From Fusobacterium sp. IOR10 (GTDB lineage Bacteria > Fusobacteriota > Fusobacteriia > Fusobacteriales > Fusobacteriaceae): a DNA stretch of 59,390 bases. Positions 50,275 to 59,360 of this stretch are shown here, piece after piece. The position numbers and the translations under genes were made by a program. The notes beneath the pieces were generated by a model. That model made no database searches. It was not told where the DNA came from and saw only the letters and a program-made list of their open reading frames with translations. Every line of letters starts with the position of its first letter. Positions within the stretch are counted from its first letter, which is position 1. Location: positions 1-59,390 of the forward strand of contig NZ_WJWY01000013.1 in the NCBI RefSeq assembly GCF_010367435.1, in the 5' to 3' direction.

Positions 50275-52608
50275 CTAAACTCTCAATATTTTAGTTGCCT
50301 TCATTTGTCTTTCAACTATAGTATACATATTTGTTAGGCTTCCAACCTTTAATTTATCTTGTACATGATAGTAATTAACACAAGTTCCACAAGATAAAAT
50401 TTCAACTCCCATAGTTTCTAGCTTTTTTAAATCTTCAACTGTATTTTCATTAACAGTGGATAACATAACTCCTTTATTATACATAACAATTGTTTTAGGT
50501 AAATTTTCCATTTCAGTTAAAGAATAAATAAATCCCTTTATTAAAATATCCCCTAATTCTTTGTCCCCATTACCCATTTCATCTGAGGCTAAAACAACAA
50601 CTATATTCTCTTCATCTGTTTCTTCCTTCTTTTTTTCTTCTAATTTTGTTATTGTAATTTTAAAATTGTTGTCTTCCTTAGAATCAACATATGTATGCCC
50701 CATTTCTTTTACCATTTTTTCAACATTTTCCTTAGCTGTTTCGTTGTCTACTAATACTTCAACTTCCCCAGTTAAAATTTCCTTTAAAGCTTTTTTTGTC
50801 ATAATTACAGGCATTGGACAAATTTGGCCTACTGCATTTACTTTTTTCATAATCCCTCTCCTATTTGCATATCTAAATTTTTTATCTCTAATTGTTATCC
50901 TTAACTTATCTAACTTCTCTAAAATTAATATTGCACTTTCTCTACTTGTTCCTAGTAATTCTTTACATTCCCTAAGCTCTATTCTATCATGTTCCATTAT
51001 ATAATTTAATATTAATTTTTCAGCTTCTTTAAAGAACCCCTTTAACATAAAGGTATTATCATTTAAAATAACTATCATGTTTTTTTCAAACATATATTTA
51101 TGAACCCTTTGAAATTCCTCTTCTTCTAAAAAATCTTTTTTTATTAATTGATAATTTTTAGGAGAAAATTTCCCTTCCTTATATATTTTAAATATTTTTT
51201 CCTTTATTTCTTTTTGTAATTTAGTTAATTTAATCTTCCTATTTTTTAAATTAATCATTGTAAGATTAACTTCTATCTTTTCTTGGAAAATATCTTCCTC
51301 TAGTAAGGCTCTGTATTCTAGATTTCCAAATTCAGGGAAAAATCTATTTTTTATTTCTATTTTTGATATTCCACCTAGTAAATTATTTCCTTCAAAGGAT
51401 GAATTTAAAAATGAAATTATTTTTTCTATTCTAATTATTAAATCTTTCTTTGAAATATAAATGTTTTTATCTTTATTTAATAAAAATACCTCTTCTTTTT
51501 TTCCCAAAGCCCTATCTTTTAATTTATCTATATAATTTATATTATCTTTCTTTGTTTTTTCTCCAAATAAATTAATTACTCTAATTCCCCCAAGGGTATC
51601 TGAAGAAGAAAAATTTCTTATAATTCCCAAATCTCCTTCTAGTAAATATGTTTCTTTTTCTAGTTTTATTTGAGCAAAATTATTGTCCTTAAAAAAACTT
51701 ATTCTTCCTATAATTTCATTTGTTCCAATATAAACTTTTATTCTCTGATTGTTTTTTAACACTTTATTTTTAAGGGGAGAAAAAAAGATGTCTATTCTAT
51801 TTGAAGATTTCAAATTTGAACTATTAGTTATTAAGTTTCCCCTTTTAACATCCTTTGAATTTATATTCCCAATATTTAAAGCACATCTATTTCCAGAATC
51901 TAATTTATCAATTTTAATTCCATGGGACTCAATTCCCTTTACTTTAATTTTAATGTTTTGAGGATATAAATTTAACATATCATTTACCTTTACTTCCCCT
52001 GAGTATATGCTTCCAGTTACAACAGTTCCAAATCCCTTTACTGAAAAACTTCTATCCACATACATTTTAAAATCCATCTCACTGGAAGAATTTTTTGATA
52101 TATTTAATGTGTCCTTTAATAGGTACTCTCTTACCTGTTCATAGGAATCTCCATCATTAATTGAAGTTTCAAATATTTTTGCCCCTTCTAAAAAAGAACC
52201 TTTCAATTCTTTTTCTATTTCAGTTTTTACCCTTTGAACCCTTTCTGTTGACACTAAATCTCTTTTTGTTAAAACTATTATACCCCTTTGTACACCTAAT
52301 AATTTTGAAATATTAAAATGTTCAATAGTTTGAGGCATTATCCCATCGTCTAAGGCTATTACCAGTATCAAATAATTTATTCCACATGCTCCTGCCACCA
52401 TATTTTTTATAAATTTTTCATGCCCTGGCACATCTATAATCCCAATTTTCCTTCCCTCTTCTTCTAAAAATGAAAATCCAATATCTATTGTCATTCCTCT
52501 TTTTTTTTCTTCTGGAAGTCTATCTGTGTCTATCCCTGTGATATGTTTTATCAACGTTGTTTTCCCATGATCTATATGTCCAGAAGTTCCTATTATTATA
52601 TTTTTCAT
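50275..52608 (-). CDS. selB: SelB elongation factor fused to YedF
   Basis: A 777-residue in-frame fusion. Residues 1-586 are SelB, the GTPase that carries selenocysteinyl-tRNA to UGA/SECIS: GTSGHIDHGKTTLIK (P-loop), DVPGHEKF (G3), TKRD (G4), then SelB domains 2-3 and C-terminal winged helices that bind SECIS RNA. Residues 587-777 are a complete YedF: an N-terminal TusA/SirA domain (VGQICPMPV) and a DsrE-like part with CGTCVNYY. At the junction an AGGAG-type site precedes the in-frame ATG at 50848-50850, so YedF may also be made on its own. I saw no stop between the parts. It overlaps selA by 4 bases. Confidence 0.9.
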   Translation of the reverse strand: MKNIIIGTSGHIDHGKTTLIKHITGIDTDRLPEEKKRGMTIDIGFSFLEEEGRKIGIIDVPGHEKFIKNMVAGACGINYLILVIALDDGIMPQTIEHFNISKLLGVQRGIIVLTKRDLVSTERVQRVKTEIEKELKGSFLEGAKIFETSINDGDSYEQVREYLLKDTLNISKNSSSEMDFKMYVDRSFSVKGFGTVVTGSIYSGEVKVNDMLNLYPQNIKIKVKGIESHGIKIDKLDSGNRCALNIGNINSKDVKRGNLITNSSNLKSSNRIDIFFSPLKNKVLKNNQRIKVYIGTNEIIGRISFFKDNNFAQIKLEKETYLLEGDLGIIRNFSSSDTLGGIRVINLFGEKTKKDNINYIDKLKDRALGKKEEVFLLNKDKNIYISKKDLIIRIEKIISFLNSSFEGNNLLGGISKIEIKNRFFPEFGNLEYRALLEEDIFQEKIEVNLTMINLKNRKIKLTKLQKEIKEKIFKIYKEGKFSPKNYQLIKKDFLEEEEFQRVHKYMFEKNMIVILNDNTFMLKGFFKEAEKLILNYIMEHDRIELRECKELLGTSRESAILILEKLDKLRITIRDKKFRYANRRGIMKKVNAVGQICPMPVIMTKKALKEILTGEVEVLVDNETAKENVEKMVKEMGHTYVDSKEDNNFKITITKLEEKKKEETDEENIVVVLASDEMGNGDKELGDILIKGFIYSLTEMENLPKTIVMYNKGVMLSTVNENTVEDLKKLETMGVEILSCGTCVNYYHVQDKLKVGSLTNMYTIVERQMKATKILRV

Positions 52609-53993
52609 ATTAGTCCTTTTCTTTTATAGATTTGAAAAACATTATTACAAACATCCTCTATATCATTCTCTTGTATTGTTTTTAAATCCAATATAAATTT
52701 ATTATTTCTAATAATCCCAATAATTGAAAGTTTATTTTTCCTAAATAATTTTTCTAAAACACTTCCCTTTTCCATTTGAAATTCTATACCATAACTATCT
52801 ATTTCCTCTTGGGGCATTGACCCTCCCCCTATATTCCCTTTAGTTTCTATAATTCTATGCTCTATTTTAAACTTAGATAATATATTACTCATTACTTTAC
52901 ATCTACCTAAAACTTCTTCCTTTGTTTCTGTTATCATTTTTAATGTTGGTATTTTTTTTACTGCTTCATTTTTATTTAAATATATTTCAAATACAGACTC
53001 TAATATTGCAACTGTAAGTTTATCAATTCTTATGGTTCTTAAATATTGATTTTTTTTCAGCCTATCTATATATTTCTTCTTTCCAATTATTATTCCAGCT
53101 TGGGATCCACCAAAGAGCTTATCCCCACTAAAAGTTATAATATCCATACCTGATTCAATACTTTGAAAAACTGTAGGTTCATTTACTATATTATATTTTG
53201 AAAAATTTATAAAATTCCCACTTCCTAAATCCTCCATTGAAATTAGGTTCTTATCCCTAGCTAATTTAGCTATTTCTTCCTTGGAAGCTTCATGGGTAAA
53301 TCCTTGTATTTTATAATTTGAAGTGTGTACCTTCATTAAAATTCTAGTATTTTCATTTATTTTTTCCAAATAATCCTCTATATAGGTTTTATTAGTTGCT
53401 CCAACTTCAACTAGTTTTGCCCCTGAAAATTCCATTATTTTAGGTATTCTAAAGGATCCTCCAATTTCTACTAATTCTCCCCTTGAAACTATAATTTCCT
53501 TTCCATTTGCAAATTCATTTAAACAAAGGAGTACAGCTGCTGCATTATTATTTACAACAAGGGCTGCTTCTCCCCCTGTTACCTGTAATATTAATTTTTC
53601 TAAATTTGAATACCTATCTCCTCTTTTTCCTTCATTGATGTTATATTCTAGGTTGTTATATGAGGTAAGTATGTTATATATTTTATTTCCAATATCCTTT
53701 GAATATATGCTTCTACCTAAGTTTGTATGGATTATTGTACCTGTTCCATTTATAACCTTTACTATTTTTTCCTTGGATTTTTTTTCAATTCTAAGTTTTA
53801 TATCTTCTATTATTTGTACCTGTGTAAAATCTTTTATTTCTTCTTGTAAAATATCCTGTCTAAATTTATCTATACTATCTTTTATACACTGTAAAAAATC
53901 ATAGTTACTAATATCTTCTTTTATTTTTTTTAAAGACTCTACATTTTGTAAATAATCAACTTTTGGTAATTTTTTTAGTAAATCTTTCTTCAT
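52605..53993 (-). CDS. selA: L-seryl-tRNA(Sec) selenium transferase
   Basis: A 462-residue PLP enzyme that turns Ser-tRNA(Sec) into Sec-tRNA(Sec) with selenophosphate. The motifs INGTGTIIHTNLGRS (about 84-98) and ITFSGDKLFGGSQAG (PLP Lys) are present, as is LIEGSLRIPKI-like (VEIGGSFRIPKIME). Length is normal. It lies 5 bases after selD and 4-base overlaps selB. The selC tRNA gene is not found in this window. Confidence 0.95.
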   Translation of the reverse strand: MKKDLLKKLPKVDYLQNVESLKKIKEDISNYDFLQCIKDSIDKFRQDILQEEIKDFTQVQIIEDIKLRIEKKSKEKIVKVINGTGTIIHTNLGRSIYSKDIGNKIYNILTSYNNLEYNINEGKRGDRYSNLEKLILQVTGGEAALVVNNNAAAVLLCLNEFANGKEIIVSRGELVEIGGSFRIPKIMEFSGAKLVEVGATNKTYIEDYLEKINENTRILMKVHTSNYKIQGFTHEASKEEIAKLARDKNLISMEDLGSGNFINFSKYNIVNEPTVFQSIESGMDIITFSGDKLFGGSQAGIIIGKKKYIDRLKKNQYLRTIRIDKLTVAILESVFEIYLNKNEAVKKIPTLKMITETKEEVLGRCKVMSNILSKFKIEHRIIETKGNIGGGSMPQEEIDSYGIEFQMEKGSVLEKLFRKNKLSIIGIIRNNKFILDLKTIQENDIEDVCNNVFQIYKRKGLI

Positions 53994-53998
53994 ATAAT

Positions 53999-55024
53999 TT
54001 ACCTCACTATTATTTTTTTCCCACTAGCATCTTCCACAGTTCCAACAACAGAGGATTTTATATCCAACTTGGATAATTCTTCCATAATATCCCTTAAATA
54101 AATTGAAGAAACTGAAAATAGAAGTCCCCCTGAAGTTTGAGGGTCAAATAATATTTCTTCCATCCAAAATGGAATATTATCAAATTCCACCTGTCCTTCT
54201 AAGTATTTTCTATTTTTCTGTCCACTACTTGTTATAAAAAATTCCTTTGCAAATTCCTTTGCACCATCTAAGTATGGAATTAACTCACTTTCTATTATAA
54301 ATGTTTTTTCAGAAGCTGCTGCCATTTCATAAAGATGTCCTAAAAATCCAAAACCTGTTATATCTGTACAGGCAGTTACTGGATATTTCACCATTATTTC
54401 TGAAGCGTATTTATTTAAAGTTGTCATATTTTTTATAATCTCTTTCATTTGATTCTCTGTTGCTTCGCCTATTTTAGAAGCTGTTGTTATTATTCCTGTT
54501 CCTAAGGGCTTTGTTAAAATAAGAACGTCCCCTGTTTCACAACCATAATTTTTTAATATTTTATTTGGATTACAGACCCCTGTAATAGAAAGTCCATATT
54601 TAGCCTCTTGATCATGAATAGAGTGCCCACCACTTAGGACTGCCCCTGCTTCAAGAACTTTTTTAGCTCCCCCTTGCATTATTTCCTCTAACCCTTGAAT
54701 ATCTTCCTTCTCTGGATAACAAACTATATTCATAGCAGTTATTGGTTTCCCCCCCATTGCATATACATCACTTAGGGAATTTGCTGCTGCTATTTGTCCA
54801 AAAATATATGGATCTTCAACCATAGGGGTAAAGAAATCTAAGGTTTGAATAATTGCTGTTTCTTCATTTATTTTATAAACTGATGCATCATCTGATTTAT
54901 CATATCCTACAATTAAATTTTCATCCTTTTTAACTGGGATATTTTTTAGTACTTTAGAAAGAACCTCTGGTCCTATCTTACTAGATCAACCACCTACTGA
55001 ACATCTATTTAGTAAAAATTTCAT
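53999..55024 (-). CDS. selD: Selenide, water dikinase (selenophosphate synthetase) with in-frame UGA
   Basis: The enzyme makes selenophosphate from selenide and ATP. Reading from the ATG at 55024 (after AAGGGGG) gives 341 residues with codon 13 a TGA (54986-54988), in the position of the catalytic Cys/Sec of SelD (GGU-SSK). A conventional ORF call would start only at 54823 and miss the whole active site. A hairpin 13 bases after the TGA (54956-54978) is a candidate SECIS. Further features: DDASVY after the Sec region, SLSDVYAMGGKPITAMN, and DITGFGFLGHLYEM. The gene lies 36 bases after the histidine kinase and 5 bases before selA. Confidence 0.92.
54956..54978 (-). promoter_or_regulatory. Candidate bacterial SECIS element of selD
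   Basis: On the minus strand AGA-TA-GGACC-AGA-GGTTC-TT-TCT: a 5-bp stem with one G-U pair, a 3-base loop, a symmetrical 2x2 internal loop and a 3-bp lower stem. It begins 7 bases after the UGA, with the apical loop 17-19 bases from it, within the range of bacterial SECIS. Only a fold check and homologue alignment can confirm. Confidence 0.55.
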
Positions 55025-55060
55025 GTACATCCCCCTTATATTTTAAATATTTATACGTTA

Positions 55061-57358
55061 TTATAGCATATTTTGTAACAATTCATATAAATCTTTAGGA
55101 GTTATTGGCTTTGATATATGCCCATTCATTCCTGCTTCTAAACACCTTTTCACTGTTTCTGAAAAAGCATCTGCTGTCATTGCATAGATTTTTATTTTTT
55201 TAGAATAATCTAGTTTTGATTCTCTAATTAATTTAGTTCCATCATACCCATCAACTTCTGGCATTTTTATATCCATTAAAATTAAATCAAAATATTTATT
55301 CCCCTTTTCCATAAATTTATTGTGGGCAATTTTCCCATTTTCAGCAACTTCCACTTCTATTCCAACATTTTCTAATATTTTTCTTATTATCATTGCATTT
55401 ATTTCATTGTCCTCTGCAACAAGTATTTTTTTCCCTGAAAAATTATATTTAGTTACATAATCAATAGATGATTTTTCCTCTTTTATTTTATTCCCCTCTT
55501 CTAGGAATAATTCCACAATAAAAATTGTCCCCTTATCCTTAACACTTTTTACTTTTATTTTTCCACCCATTAGTTCAATCATGCTCTTTGTTATAGAAAG
55601 GCCAAGTCCACTACCTCCGTATCTTCTAGCAGTATCACAAGATTCCTGTTCAAATTTATGAAATAATCTGTCCTTTAATTCTTCACTCATTCCACATCCT
55701 GTATCCTTAATCATAAATTTAAGTTTAATTTCACCTGTTTCCCTTTTATATTCACTGATTTTTAAGTCTATTCTTCCTCCCTTTTCAGTAAATTTATATG
55801 AGTTACTAATTAAATTTAAAAGAACTTGATTTATTCTAAAAATATCTCCCTTTAATTGTTCATTAACTATATTTGTATATTCAATATTTAAGTTTATACC
55901 CTTTTTTTCACATTGGTATAAATACATGTTATTAATATATGACTCTATTTCTCTTATATTAAACTGTTCAATTGACAATTTTATTTTATTAGTTTCTATT
56001 GCTGAAATATCCAAAACATTATTTATTAATTTTAATAATAGACTGGAAGATTCTTGTATTATTTTCAAATATTCTTTAACTTTATTATTTTTATCATCCT
56101 TTAACTCTATATTAATTAGTTCTGTAAGACCTATTATGGAACTCATGGGAGTTCTTATTTCATGACTCATATTTGCTAAGAAATCACTTTTAGCCTCTGT
56201 TTTAAGTTTGGCATTTTCTGTTAATTTTTTTTGTTTAATTAAATTATTATAGTAAATTTTAGCTATTGAAATACTAAAAATAATTATAATTAATAGCAAA
56301 ACATAAATTATAGAAGTTGAATGTTCCTCTACAAATGATTTAGGTTTATTTATAAAATTAATCTTATCTTTTATTTCATCCTTTAATTTTAAATTGAATT
56401 TTTTATACACTTCATAATTTATTACTGTTTTAGGCTCGCATACTTGAACATCTATATCTTTAGCACTTTCCCCAGCTAAAATTCTATTAACCATAAGTGC
56501 TGCCTTATCACCCATTTCTTCAAAATCTATAATAGTTCCACCTAAAAGTCCAAATTCAATTCCTGTATCAGTTCTAAAGACAGGTACAGAGGAATTTTTA
56601 GACATAATTGTACTAGCTTGTTTCACATTATAATTATTTCCTTCTCTATCGTTATTAAAATCTAAAAAAACAAGTATATCTTCTCCTAATTTTAAATTTG
56701 ATAATTTTTTCTGTATTTCTTCTAAAGTAAGCTGAGAAGTATTTATATAAGATATACTCATATTTTTAAAATCTCCTAAAGCTCTAATTAATTGACTCTT
56801 AGACCCATCAGATGTTTTAGTATCATCAACTATAGCTACTACTCTTTTCCCAAATGGAAATATTTCCTTAGCTATGTCCAAGGTGCTTTTACAGTAATAT
56901 TTTTCAAGTACCCCTGTTATTAAGGGATCCTTACTAGCTTCCATTCCTCTTTCAATATCATTTATTCCTAAAAAAACTATTGGTTTATTTAAAAAATATT
57001 TTTTCTGTCTTTCTAAAACATAATCTAGGGCATTGTCATCCCCTGCTATAATAACCTTATAATCCTTATAATGTTTCATTTTTTTTTCAACTTGGAAATC
57101 AATATCTTCTTTTATTTCTGAATATTTAAATTCCTTAGTATCCATAAATATATAATCGATATTTATACAATCATCTATATTTTCAGAAAATCCCTTTAAT
57201 TGCTTTGGTACTGATACCCAGTTATAGGAATAGGAGCTGATAAATAGAATTTTATCAGTTTTTTTTCTTCCTTGAGCATTCTCACAATATAATATTTGAA
57301 ATAAAAACATAAATATTATTGTAGTATATAATTTCAAACTTATTTTTTTTGATTTCAT
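55061..57358 (-). CDS. Hybrid sensor histidine kinase with ABC-sugar-like sensor
   Basis: A 765-residue membrane receptor kinase. Signal/anchor at 8-25; a periplasmic region 35-345 resembling ABC substrate-binding proteins (KILFISSYSYNWVSVP, VIIAGDDNALDYV); a membrane helix at 350-369; HisKA with phospho-His399 (MSHEIRTP); HATPase with NLISNSYKF and GSGLGLSI; and a receiver domain with phospho-Asp696 (LILMDIKMPEVDG). The receiver lies at the end without an HPt domain or output domain. No response regulator gene is adjacent. It is second in a ten-gene operon, 13 bases after the ppx-like gene and 36 before selD. Confidence 0.9.
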   Translation of the reverse strand: MKSKKISLKLYTTIIFMFLFQILYCENAQGRKKTDKILFISSYSYNWVSVPKQLKGFSENIDDCINIDYIFMDTKEFKYSEIKEDIDFQVEKKMKHYKDYKVIIAGDDNALDYVLERQKKYFLNKPIVFLGINDIERGMEASKDPLITGVLEKYYCKSTLDIAKEIFPFGKRVVAIVDDTKTSDGSKSQLIRALGDFKNMSISYINTSQLTLEEIQKKLSNLKLGEDILVFLDFNNDREGNNYNVKQASTIMSKNSSVPVFRTDTGIEFGLLGGTIIDFEEMGDKAALMVNRILAGESAKDIDVQVCEPKTVINYEVYKKFNLKLKDEIKDKINFINKPKSFVEEHSTSIIYVLLLIIIIFSISIAKIYYNNLIKQKKLTENAKLKTEAKSDFLANMSHEIRTPMSSIIGLTELINIELKDDKNNKVKEYLKIIQESSSLLLKLINNVLDISAIETNKIKLSIEQFNIREIESYINNMYLYQCEKKGINLNIEYTNIVNEQLKGDIFRINQVLLNLISNSYKFTEKGGRIDLKISEYKRETGEIKLKFMIKDTGCGMSEELKDRLFHKFEQESCDTARRYGGSGLGLSITKSMIELMGGKIKVKSVKDKGTIFIVELFLEEGNKIKEEKSSIDYVTKYNFSGKKILVAEDNEINAMIIRKILENVGIEVEVAENGKIAHNKFMEKGNKYFDLILMDIKMPEVDGYDGTKLIRESKLDYSKKIKIYAMTADAFSETVKRCLEAGMNGHISKPITPKDLYELLQNML

Positions 57359-57371
57359 TTATATACCTCCA

Positions 57372-58295
57372 CTAATTATCTAAAGTTATCATTGCTCCCT
57401 CTAGTCCATCACATTCAGATGCCACTATCTCCTCTTTATTTAATAAAGACATAACTTTTAAAATTATTAAAGTTCCAGTTACAACATTTTCTCCTCTTTC
57501 AGCTTGAAGCCCTACGATTTTTTTTCTTTCTTCTAAATTTTTACTTAAGAATAGTTTTAAATTGTCCTCTAAATTTTTTCTAGTTAATCTATATTTATGG
57601 ACCTTAGTTGTGTCATAGTTTATCATTTTTTCATAAACACTTACATTTGTTGTAATGGTTCCTGCTACTCCAACAAATGTAAAATCCTTATCCTTAAATT
57701 TTTCTATTTCTTTTATATTTTTTTCAACATCCTCTTGAAATTCATTTATTTTTTCATAGTTATCATTTTGAAAATATTTTCTAGTTTCTCTAACTGCACC
57801 TAATTTAAAACTTTTAATATATTCTATATTTTCCAAATCTCCAAAAATAAATTCAGTACTTCCTCCCCCTATGTCCATAAGAAGAATCTTTCCTTTAAAC
57901 TCTGAACTAGTTCCTAAAGAGGTCATTTTTCCCTCTTCATTACCTGTTATTATATTTATTCTCAAATTAGTTTCTGTAAATATTCTTTTCTTAATTTCCT
58001 CTTTATTTTTTGCTTCTCTAATGGCTGAAGTTGCAAAAACAACTACCTTTTCACATTTATACTCTTCTATTTTTTTATTATAATATTTAATTATCTCAAT
58101 TAGTTTGTTAATTCCAGATACATTGATACTTGAATCATTTTCTATAAAGTTCCCAAGTTTTGTTATTCTTGTCTCCTTATATATTTTCTCTAAAATTCTA
58201 ATTTTCCCTTCTTTTTCTTCCACCTTTCCTAGAAACAATCTGCAAGAATTTGTCCCTATATCTATAACTCCCTTTATATATTTATTCTTATACAT
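57372..58295 (-). CDS. Ppx/GppA-family phosphatase
   Basis: A 307-residue ASKHA-fold phosphatase acting on polyphosphate or pppGpp. The motifs KGVIDIGTNSCRLFLGKV (phosphate 1), VVFATSAIREAKN and LLMDIGGGSTEFI (phosphate 2) are present. At 307 residues it is the short form with no C-terminal HD domain, as in several Firmicutes and Fusobacteria. It is the first gene of the long minus-strand operon. Ppx versus GppA cannot be separated by sequence alone. Confidence 0.88.
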   Translation of the reverse strand: MYKNKYIKGVIDIGTNSCRLFLGKVEEKEGKIRILEKIYKETRITKLGNFIENDSSINVSGINKLIEIIKYYNKKIEEYKCEKVVVFATSAIREAKNKEEIKKRIFTETNLRINIITGNEEGKMTSLGTSSEFKGKILLMDIGGGSTEFIFGDLENIEYIKSFKLGAVRETRKYFQNDNYEKINEFQEDVEKNIKEIEKFKDKDFTFVGVAGTITTNVSVYEKMINYDTTKVHKYRLTRKNLEDNLKLFLSKNLEERKKIVGLQAERGENVVTGTLIILKVMSLLNKEEIVASECDGLEGAMITLDN

Positions 58296-58424
58296 TTTTC
58301 CACCTTTTCATTAAATTTTTCCATCTTAATATTATTATACTATGTTATAATAGTGTTAACCTAATTATACATAAATTTTAAAGGTTATACAAACTAAAAA
58401 TAAATTACAAAACAAGGAGGAAAA

Positions 58425-59258
58425 ATGAAAACAATTAAAACTTTTTTACTAATGTCTGTGATGACTTTTATTCTAATGGCTATTGGTAATGCACTTGGAG
58501 GTAGACAAGGAACTATAATAGCTCTACTTTTTGCAGGAGTTGGAAATTTTATCTCTTATTGGTATAGTGATAAACTGGTTCTTAAAATGTATAAAGCTAC
58601 ACCTGTTTCTACAAATTCAGATGTTTATAAATTAGTCCAAGGACTTACTAAAAGGGCAAATCTTCCAATGCCTAAGGTCTATAGAATTAATTCTTCACAG
58701 CCAAATGCCTTTGCAACAGGAAGAAATCCTGAGAATGCTGCTGTAGCTGTTACAACTGGCCTTCTTAATATCTTAGATGACAATGAACTTTCAGGGGTTA
58801 TTGCTCATGAACTTGGACATGTTAAACATAGGGATATACTTATTGGAACTGTTGCTGCTACCTTTGCTGGGGCAATTGCCTTTCTTGCTAATATGGCCAA
58901 ATGGGCTGCAATATTTGGAGGAAGAGATGATGATAGGGAAAATCCCATTGCTTTAATAGGAGTTGCTATTTTTGCTCCAATAGCTGCCATGCTTGTTCAG
59001 ATGGCTATTTCTAGAACTAGAGAGTACAAAGCTGATGAATATGGTGCTAAAATAAGTGGAAACCCTTTATTCCTAGCTAGAGCCCTTAGAAAACTAGAAA
59101 TTGGAGTTAGTACTAATCCTATGAAAGTTAATCCTGCCACTGAAAATATGTTTATTATCAGTCCCTTTTCTTCTAGGGAAAAAATGGCTAAATTATTTTC
59201 CACTCATCCTGCAACTTCAGATAGAATTGCAAGATTAGAGGAAATGTCTAGAGGTTAA
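58425..59258 (+). CDS. htpX: Membrane metalloprotease HtpX (M48)
   Basis: A 277-residue zinc endopeptidase of the cytoplasmic membrane, which degrades misfolded membrane proteins. The zinc motif is HELGH (His128, Glu129, His132), with the third ligand Glu in EYKADEYGA (about 205). Helices at about 7-23, 28-46, 142-160 and 176-190. It follows an AAGGAGG site and is monocistronic, ended by the hairpin at 59281-59310. Divergent from the ppx operon. Confidence 0.95.
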   Translation: MKTIKTFLLMSVMTFILMAIGNALGGRQGTIIALLFAGVGNFISYWYSDKLVLKMYKATPVSTNSDVYKLVQGLTKRANLPMPKVYRINSSQPNAFATGRNPENAAVAVTTGLLNILDDNELSGVIAHELGHVKHRDILIGTVAATFAGAIAFLANMAKWAAIFGGRDDDRENPIALIGVAIFAPIAAMLVQMAISRTREYKADEYGAKISGNPLFLARALRKLEIGVSTNPMKVNPATENMFIISPFSSREKMAKLFSTHPATSDRIARLEEMSRG

Positions 59259-59280
59259 TTAAAATGGGTCTATAATATTT

Positions 59281-59310
59281 GGTGTTGGTATTTGTAAAAA
59301 TACTAATGCC
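59281..59310 (+). terminator. Terminator of htpX
   Basis: The arms GGTGTTGGTATTT / AAATACTAATGCC form a 13-bp stem (with wobbles) around a GTAA loop, followed by TTTATTTTTT. Confidence 0.8.
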
Positions 59311-59331
59311 TTTATTTTTTGCAAAAAAAAA

Positions 59332-59360
59332 TTGAGACAAATAAAAAAATCCGTTACAAT
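59332..59360 (+). promoter_or_regulatory. Promoter of a gene beyond the window
   Basis: TTGAGA (59332-59337), 17-base spacer, TACAAT (59355-59360), followed at 59378-59385 by AGAAAGGA, a likely ribosome site. The next gene would begin past 59390. Confidence 0.65.

Noticed and set aside
54823-54986. selD as a truncated or broken gene
   Set aside because: The sequence upstream of 54823 is in frame, encodes typical SelD residues and is broken only by one TGA at the catalytic position, so Sec decoding explains it.
59278-59312. A third GGTGTTGGT occurrence, considered as part of a repeat family with the leader peptide
   Set aside because: Here it is one arm of the htpX terminator, with a different context. 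Three 9-base matches do not establish a family.
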